Assembly (NCBI GenBank): GCA_937925775.1
Contig: CALAMM010000069.1
Coordinates: 1-5,779 of the forward strand
Direction of reading: 5' to 3'
Length of the DNA stretch: 5,779 bases
Origin: an uncultured Fimbriimonadales bacterium
GTDB lineage: Bacteria > Armatimonadota > Fimbriimonadia > Fimbriimonadales > GBS-DC
Below are positions 1 to 3,439 of this stretch, piece by piece. The notes under the pieces were generated by a model. It was not told the origin of the DNA. It searched no databases and worked only from the letters and a program-made list of their open reading frames with translations. Numbering within the stretch: the first letter of the stretch is position 1; each line of letters starts with the position of its first letter. The position numbers and the translations under genes are program-made.

Positions 1-133
1 TCTGTTCTAAGGCGCGTAGCACATAGCTTGTGAGGGGCTGTCCCAGAAGCGGGGTAATCGCTTTGGGGTGTTCCGATTTCATGCGGGTTCCTTTGCCCGC
101 CGCCATTACGATCGCAGTCAGTTTCGACGCCAT
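1..133 (-). CDS. glmU: Bifunctional UDP-GlcNAc pyrophosphorylase / glucosamine-1-phosphate acetyltransferase GlmU, N-terminal fragment (partial)
   Basis: Only the first 44 codons are inside the window; the gene runs off the left edge. The reading frame begins MASKLTAIVMAAGKGTRM and continues KSEHPKAITPLLGQPL. This is the nucleotide-binding signature of the GlmU uridyltransferase domain (AAGxGTRMxSxxPK followed by GxPL), which binds UTP and GlcNAc-1-phosphate in the cytoplasm to make UDP-GlcNAc for peptidoglycan. The start is the ATG at 133-131. It is preceded by a Shine-Dalgarno-like GGGAG at 145-141 (7-nt spacing) and a TATAAT box about 28 nt upstream. The gene is divergent from the histidine kinase across a repeat-filled spacer. 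A monofunctional sugar-nucleotide transferase with the same N-terminal motif is possible, because the acetyltransferase half cannot be seen. The nucleotidyltransferase family is secure; the exact GlmU assignment is likely. Confidence 0.8.
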   Translation of the reverse strand, partial: MASKLTAIVMAAGKGTRMKSEHPKAITPLLGQPLTSYVLRALEQ

Positions 134-159
134 CGCTCGTCTCCCGAACCGCAGCGAGT

Positions 160-169
160 GGATTATACC
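160..169 (-). promoter_or_regulatory. Probable -10 promoter element of the glmU-like gene
   Basis: Read on the minus strand this is GGTATAATCC, containing a perfect TATAAT at 167-162. Transcription would start near base 155, giving a leader of about 20 nt that includes the GGGAG ribosome-binding site. No good TTGACA-like -35 is seen at 16-19 nt spacing. The same 10 bases occur upstream of the superoxide dismutase gene at 2626-2635, which supports it as a real element of this genome. Confidence 0.6.
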
Positions 170-217
170 TCGATACAGGGTGATTGGTTGTTTTCAGGAT
201 TGCGTTGGCGCGTTCAG

Positions 218-243
218 GCGCGACGCCGTTCTTGGCGTTGCGC
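218..243. repeat. Hairpin repeat C, copy 1
   Basis: Inverted repeat GCGCGACGCC / GGCGTTGCGC: 10 bp with one G-U wobble around the 6-nt loop GTTCTT. Its core (CGACGCC, 6-nt loop, GGCGTTG) matches the hairpin at 355-374, so the two are probably one small family. It sits at the left end of the repeat array, between the glmU -10 box and the first A repeat. No run of T follows on either strand, so it is not a standard intrinsic terminator. Confidence 0.6.
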
Positions 244-252
244 AGCCAGAGC

Positions 253-277
253 GTGGCTTGGACATTCTTGTCCAAGC
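253..277. repeat. Palindromic repeat A, copy 1
   Basis: GTG followed by the perfect 9-bp inverted repeat GCTTGGACA / TGTCCAAGC around the loop TTCT. Identical to copy 2. A degenerate B repeat (TTCGTCGGCG then diverging) begins 4 nt later at 282. Confidence 0.85.
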
Positions 278-281
278 GTGT

Positions 282-300
282 TTCGTCGGCGTGGGTGCTG
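282..300. repeat. Degenerate repeat B (left half only)
   Basis: TTCGTCGGCG matches the first ten bases of the intact B copies, then the sequence departs (TGGGTGCTG), so the second stem arm is lost. It keeps the 4-nt distance from A copy 1. Confidence 0.55.
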
Positions 301-301
301 T

Positions 302-326
302 GTGGCTTGGACATTCTTGTCCAAGC
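302..326. repeat. Palindromic repeat A, copy 2
   Basis: Identical over 25 nt to copy 1: GTG plus the 9-bp stem GCTTGGACA / TGTCCAAGC with loop TTCT. A degenerate B-like sequence starts 4 nt downstream. Confidence 0.85.
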
Positions 327-330
327 ACGC

Positions 331-357
331 TTTGCCAGTGGGGACGCTAACCTACGA
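331..357. repeat. Degenerate repeat B
   Basis: This segment aligns with the intact B copies through the GGGGACGC core and the CTACGA end, but substitutions in both arms destroy the stem. It starts 4 nt after A copy 2 and runs directly into the second C hairpin. Confidence 0.5.
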
Positions 358-374
358 CGCCAAGAAAGGCGTCG
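355..374. repeat. Hairpin repeat C, copy 2
   Basis: Perfect 7-bp inverted repeat CGACGCC / GGCGTCG around the loop AAGAAA. The left arm and the 6-nt loop length match the core of the hairpin at 218-243. It overlaps the end of a degenerate B copy, which suggests either nested insertion or a longer composite unit. Confidence 0.6.
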
Positions 375-387
375 CACCTGTGCTTGT

Positions 388-412
388 GTGGCTTGGACAG
401 TCTTGTCCAAGC
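388..412. repeat. Palindromic repeat A, copy 3
   Basis: Same 25-nt unit with a single change in the loop (GTCT instead of TTCT); the 9-bp stem is untouched. The first intact B copy follows 4 nt later. Confidence 0.85.
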
Positions 413-416
413 ATAG

Positions 417-445
417 TTCGTCGGCGGGGACGCCGACGCTACGAG
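417..445. repeat. Palindromic repeat B, copy 1
   Basis: TTCGTCGGCGGGGACGCCGA then CGCTACGAG. Contains the 8-bp inverted repeat CGTCGGCG / CGCCGACG around a GGGA tetraloop. Identical over 29 nt to copy 2. Confidence 0.85.
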
Positions 446-452
446 TTATTAC

Positions 453-481
453 TTCGTCGGCGGGGACGCCGACGCTACGAG
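453..481. repeat. Palindromic repeat B, copy 2
   Basis: Identical to B copy 1, from which it is separated by the 7-nt AT-rich spacer TTATTAC (36-nt period). There is no A repeat between them, so B can multiply by itself. Confidence 0.85.
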
Positions 482-489
482 TTTTATGC

Positions 490-515
490 TTCGTCGGCGG
501 GACGCCGACGCTACG
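490..515. repeat. Palindromic repeat B, copy 3
   Basis: Same stem as copies 1 and 2, but the loop has lost one G (GGA instead of GGGA) and the match ends at CTACG. It is separated from copy 2 by the 8-nt AT-rich spacer TTTTATGC (37-nt period). Confidence 0.8.
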
Positions 516-519
516 CGAT

Positions 520-544
520 GTGGCTTGGACATTCTTGTACAAGC
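520..544. repeat. Palindromic repeat A, copy 4
   Basis: Matches copies 1 and 2 except for one base in the right arm (GTACAAGC instead of GTCCAAGC), which puts one mismatch in the stem. A degenerate B half (TTTGTCGGCG) begins at 550 and ends the array just before the kinase promoter region. Confidence 0.8.
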
Positions 545-577
545 GCAAGTTTGTCGGCGCGAACTTTGACGATATCA

Positions 578-585
578 GGTAAACT
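578..585 (+). promoter_or_regulatory. Possible -10 element of the histidine kinase gene
   Basis: GGTAAACT resembles the GGTATAAT seen upstream of the other two gene starts. It would place the start of transcription near base 592, just ahead of AAGGTG (594-599), the presumed ribosome-binding site. Two of the six -10 bases differ from TATAAT and no correctly spaced -35 is visible (TTGACG at 566-571 is only 8 nt away), so this is tentative. Confidence 0.35.
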
Positions 586-601
586 ATTTCCGTAAGGTGC
601 G

Positions 602-2611
602 ATGGCGCGTCGTGAGGAAGCTTTGGAACAAAAACGGCGTGAGCTGGTCGAATCGCCGTTGTTCAACCTGACCTTCATGCCGAGCTTGTTGCTGTTGCCC
701 GATAGTTTGCAAATCTATCGCGCGACGGATGCGGCTTCACGCACGCTGGGCTACCCCCACGAAACACTCACCCAACGCACTCTGTACGACCTGCTTGTTG
801 AGACGCCCGACCAGGCGGATGCAATCCTCACCGAAGCCCGATCGAAACCGCCGTTCGTGCTGACCGTGCGCCGCCCCGACCGCGAAGAACGGATTATTGA
901 GGGGGTAATTCACGACCTACCCGACTATAAGTTGCTCCATCTGAGTTTTGCCGACTTGACAGCGTTGCACCTGCCCCATCGAGTTTGGAGCCGAGTAGCG
1001 ACCATTCCCCCGCAGCGTACTGGTCTTGAATTTCTTCGTGAGGCGTCGCGCCTGACTTCGGAATCGCTGGGCAGTGCGCATGTCTACATAGGGCGGTTGG
1101 TCGCCGCAGAGCGAGTGGAGGGCGTGGTGTACGCGGCGCATGGCGAACTGCGCGAGCCGTTCAACTACGCGCTACAGGCTACACCCTGCGAAAATGTCGT
1201 GATGAGCGGTGTCTGCTTCTATCCGCGCGATGTGCGACAACTGTTTCCCAACGACCGCGAGCTACAGGAGCTGGGGCTGGAAAGCTATCTCGGCGCACCG
1301 CTGCGCGACTCGTTCGGGCGGGTAATCGGCATTTTCTGGATTGCAGACGAGAAACCGATGCCCGAGGTTCGCTCGCTGCAGGAGCTGTTTCAGGTTTTCG
1401 CCACGCGCGTGGCGCATGAGCTGCTTCGCGAGCAAGCGGAGCGCGAGGCTCAGCAACTCCGTGAGCAGTTAGCGCAAGCGCAGAAGATGGAGAGTATCGG
1501 GCGGATGGCAAGCGGGCTGGCGCACGACTTCAACAACATGCTCACCGCCGTGCTGGGCTATGTGGAACTGGCACAAGGCGCTACTCCTGAGCATAGCCCA
1601 GCTCAGAAGTTCCTCGAAAGCGCCGTTCTCGCGATCGAAAAAGCCGCGGGCGTTACCCGTCAGCTTATGGCGCTCGCCCGCAATCAGCCGATGCAGCTCC
1701 AACTCCTCAACCTGAACCAGGTCGTGAATGAAGTGTTGGAACTTGCAAACACATGGATGCCGTCCTACATTCAGGTTCAGGCGTATCTTGACGATTCGCT
1801 CTGGCTGGTGGAGGCGGATTCCTCGCAAATGGTGCAGGTGCTCCAGAACCTTCTGCTCAACGCCCGCGACGCGATTCCCGAAACAGGTGGGACGATCACG
1901 GTTGAAACGAAAAATGTTGTTCTGGACGCAGACTATGCCCGCTCGCACTACGAAGTGGTTCCGGGCGAGTATGTGATGTTGGCGGTTACCGACACGGGCG
2001 CGGGCATGCCGCCGTATGTGCGCGAGCGTGTCTTCGAGCCGTTCTTCACCACCAAACCGCGCGGTCAGGGCACTGGGATGGGCTTATCCATCGTCCACAG
2101 TATCGTCAAGCAGCTGGGCGGTCACATCTGGGTCTATAGTGAGGTCGGCAAAGGGACGACTTTCAGGATTTATCTCCCCCGCGCTCACGATCGGCACCTT
2201 GCCGTTGTCGCAGCGCCGTCGCCGACGGAAGTGCCGCGTGGGAATGAAACGATTTTGGTCGTCGAGGACGAGCCGGGCGTGCTGGAAGTCGCTACCGAGA
2301 CGCTGCGCCAGTACGGCTACACGGTGCTGTCTGCCAGCTCGCCTGCCGAAGCCTTGCAGATTGCTCAAAACTATGGGGAGCCGATCCACCTGCTGGTGAC
2401 GGATGTGGTGATGCCTGTGATGAGCGGACGGGAGCTGGCAGAGTACCTACTGCGCCTCTATCCGCAGCTGCGCGTGCTTTATGTGTCGGGCTACACGGAG
2501 AACACGATTGCCCATCACGGCGTGCTGGAAGCAGGCATCCACTTTCTGCCGAAGCCCTACACACCGACGCAGCTGGCTCAGAAAGTGCGGGAAGTGCTGG
2601 ATCGTCGCTAA
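602..2611 (+). CDS. Hybrid sensor histidine kinase (PAS-GAF-HisKA-HATPase-REC)
   Basis: A 669-residue cytoplasmic hybrid kinase. No signal peptide or membrane helix is visible. Domains in order: short charged N-terminal helix; PAS-like domain about 22-120; GAF-like domain about 138-272; a Glu/Gln-rich coiled coil about 273-296; HisKA with phospho-acceptor His308 in GLAHDFNNMLTAVLGY; HATPase with N box (Asn416/Asn420, NLLLNARDAI), G1 box DTGAGM (464-469), F box FEPFFTTK, and G2 box GQGTGMGLS (488-496). The C-terminal receiver domain (about 549-667) has the acidic cluster Glu555-Asp556-Glu557, phospho-acceptor Asp601 (TDVVMP), Ser629 and Lys651. All catalytic residues are present. The HDFNN form of the H box is the NtrB-like class. 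The ATG at 602 follows AAGGTG at 594-599; the next in-frame ATG (677) would cut the PAS edge. No HPt or DNA-binding partner is in view. The signal sensed is unknown. Confidence 0.93.
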   Translation: MARREEALEQKRRELVESPLFNLTFMPSLLLLPDSLQIYRATDAASRTLGYPHETLTQRTLYDLLVETPDQADAILTEARSKPPFVLTVRRPDREERIIEGVIHDLPDYKLLHLSFADLTALHLPHRVWSRVATIPPQRTGLEFLREASRLTSESLGSAHVYIGRLVAAERVEGVVYAAHGELREPFNYALQATPCENVVMSGVCFYPRDVRQLFPNDRELQELGLESYLGAPLRDSFGRVIGIFWIADEKPMPEVRSLQELFQVFATRVAHELLREQAEREAQQLREQLAQAQKMESIGRMASGLAHDFNNMLTAVLGYVELAQGATPEHSPAQKFLESAVLAIEKAAGVTRQLMALARNQPMQLQLLNLNQVVNEVLELANTWMPSYIQVQAYLDDSLWLVEADSSQMVQVLQNLLLNARDAIPETGGTITVETKNVVLDADYARSHYEVVPGEYVMLAVTDTGAGMPPYVRERVFEPFFTTKPRGQGTGMGLSIVHSIVKQLGGHIWVYSEVGKGTTFRIYLPRAHDRHLAVVAAPSPTEVPRGNETILVVEDEPGVLEVATETLRQYGYTVLSASSPAEALQIAQNYGEPIHLLVTDVVMPVMSGRELAEYLLRLYPQLRVLYVSGYTENTIAHHGVLEAGIHFLPKPYTPTQLAQKVREVLDRR

Positions 2612-2625
2612 TGCGTGTCTGAGGG

Positions 2626-2635
2626 GGTATAATCC
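2626..2635 (+). promoter_or_regulatory. Probable -10 promoter element of the superoxide dismutase gene
   Basis: GGTATAATCC with a perfect TATAAT at 2628-2633, in the 31-nt gap between the kinase stop and the dismutase ATG. It is identical over 10 nt to the minus-strand element at 169-160. Transcription would begin about 2-4 nt before the ATG at 2643, so the message would be almost leaderless. No -35 consensus is visible in the 3' end of the kinase gene. Confidence 0.5.
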
Positions 2636-2642
2636 TGATGCT

Positions 2643-3392
2643 ATGAGCGCACAACGCCTTTCGCGTCGGGAGTTCCTGCAACAGGCGGTAGGCACTACCG
2701 CCTTAGCGCTGATGGCTCCCTACGCGCTGGCTACGCCAACCAACAGGAGGGTATCCACTATGGCTGAGATTCAGGTGGTTGAGTACACGGCGAAGCCCCT
2801 GCCTGAGAAGGTGTTCGAAACCGAGCGATTCGGCATCTCACGAAAAACTCACGAGGAACACTACAAGCTCTATCAGGGGTATGTGAACAAGACGAACGAG
2901 ATCCGCCGCGCACTGGCGCAGCTCACTTCGGACGACTTCAGCAAAGGCAACCAGACCTACAGCCTCATCCGCTCGTTGAAGGTCGACTACACCTTTGCGA
3001 TTGGCGGCGTGAAGAACCACGAGCTTTACTTCGAGAACCTCGGCGGTGGCGGCTCGGAGCCGAGCAGTGCCCTGCGCGACGCGCTCACCCGCGCGTTCGG
3101 CTCCTTTGAACGCTGGATGGAAGACTTCAAGGCGACGGGCATGGGCGGGCGCGGCTGGGTCTGGCTTGCCTACGATCACGACGAAGGCATTCTGTTCAAC
3201 TACATTGGCGACGCGCAGAACACTTTCCCAGTGTGGCACAACACGGTGATTCTGGCGATGGATGTATACGAGCACGCCTACTACTTGGACTTTCAGACGG
3301 CGCGCGCCCGCTACATTGATGCGTTCTTGCAGGCGATTGACTGGAATGTCGTCAACGCTCGGTACGAGGCGGCGCTTCAGGGCAAGCGATAA
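2643..3392 (+). CDS. Superoxide dismutase, Fe/Mn family, with Tat export signal
   Basis: A 249-residue enzyme predicted to convert superoxide to hydrogen peroxide and oxygen. The ATG at 2643 gives a twin-arginine signal (LSRREFLQQ, Arg8-Arg9), a hydrophobic stretch 14-29 and a likely cleavage after ALA (residue 30), implying folded export across the membrane. The SOD fold follows: N-terminal helix THEEHYKLYQGYVNKTN (probable metal ligand His73), GGVKNHELYFENL (ligand His126), GRGWVWL (170-175) and DVYEHAYYLDF (ligands Asp207 and His211). Gly-Gly at 121-122 and Gln192 sit where manganese enzymes place Gly and the second-sphere Gln, which favours Mn or cambialistic use; this is inference. Oddities: Tyr209 replaces the usual Trp/Phe before Glu-His, and the usual His-His pair of the first helix is Leu76-Tyr77. 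A second start at 2760 is possible. The gene lies 31 nt after the kinase and has its own -10 box. Confidence 0.92.
   Translation: MSAQRLSRREFLQQAVGTTALALMAPYALATPTNRRVSTMAEIQVVEYTAKPLPEKVFETERFGISRKTHEEHYKLYQGYVNKTNEIRRALAQLTSDDFSKGNQTYSLIRSLKVDYTFAIGGVKNHELYFENLGGGGSEPSSALRDALTRAFGSFERWMEDFKATGMGGRGWVWLAYDHDEGILFNYIGDAQNTFPVWHNTVILAMDVYEHAYYLDFQTARARYIDAFLQAIDWNVVNARYEAALQGKR
2745..2762 (+). promoter_or_regulatory. Internal ribosome-binding site and alternative ATG for a signal-less superoxide dismutase
   Basis: AGGAGGG at 2745-2751, an 8-nt spacer, then ATG at 2760-2762, in frame at codon 40 of the dismutase. This is the best Shine-Dalgarno match seen before any start in the window. It sits just after the predicted Tat cleavage region and before the first conserved SOD residues. 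Use of it would yield a 210-residue cytoplasmic enzyme. Against it, AGGAGGG also simply encodes part of Asn-Arg-Arg-Val. Confidence 0.45.
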
Positions 3393-3400
3393 TTCGTCCT

Positions 3401-3431
3401 CGCGGCGCGGCGGCTCGGTCGCCGTGCCGCG
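3401..3431. terminator. Strong GC hairpin between convergent genes (possible bidirectional terminator or repeat)
   Basis: CGCGGCGCGGCG pairs with CGCCGTGCCGCG over 12 bp (one G-U wobble when read as plus-strand RNA) around the 7-nt loop GCTCGGT. It lies between the dismutase stop (3392) and the stop of the minus-strand gene (3440), where a shared terminator is expected. No T run follows on either strand, so it is not a classical intrinsic terminator. A dispersed palindromic repeat is the alternative. Confidence 0.5.
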
Positions 3432-3439
3432 TCTCCAAG

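Larger units (their letters stand above)
253..571. repeat. Composite array of short palindromic repeats filling the glmU / kinase intergenic region
   Basis: This array occupies most of the 468-nt gene-free stretch 134-601. Two palindrome types alternate in one orientation: A (25 nt, at 253, 302, 388 and 520) and B (29 nt, at 417 and 453, and a 26-nt copy at 490). After every A copy a B-type sequence begins 4-5 nt later: degenerate after A1 (from 282), A2 (from 331) and A4 (from 550), and intact after A3 (417). The basic unit is therefore A, a short spacer, then B, about 58 nt in all. A third hairpin type lies at 355-374. Open frames of 106-175 codons cross the array but only encode repeat-derived peptides. 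Bases 134-217 hold nothing beyond the glmU leader and -10 element. Origin is unknown; it resembles REP/MITE-like non-autonomous intergenic repeats. Confidence 0.85.

Noticed and set aside
417..515. CRISPR-like array (three near-identical 26-29 nt repeats at 36-37 nt periods)
   Set aside because: The spacers are only 7-8 nt and AT-rich, each repeat is itself a complete hairpin, and no cas gene is nearby.
566..571. TTGACG as a -35 element for the kinase gene
   Set aside because: At 15-18 nt spacing no TATAAT-like sequence is found, and the nearest -10-like box is only 8 nt away.
30..595. Small plus-strand proteins of 106-175 residues overlapping the repeats
   Set aside because: Their sequences are just the A and B repeats read in three frames (WLGHSCPS, GTPTLR, RRRGRRRYE), they overlap one another and the start of the glmU-like gene, and no protein family is recognisable.
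1469..1948. 159-codon minus-strand frame inside the kinase gene
   Set aside because: It lies wholly opposite the conserved HisKA/HATPase coding sequence, has no recognisable domain and is a typical antisense shadow in GC-rich DNA.
2481..2642. Upstream extension of the dismutase frame to an ATG inside the kinase gene
   Set aside because: The extra 54 residues are an out-of-frame reading of the kinase receiver domain, and the Tat signal fits a start at 2643.
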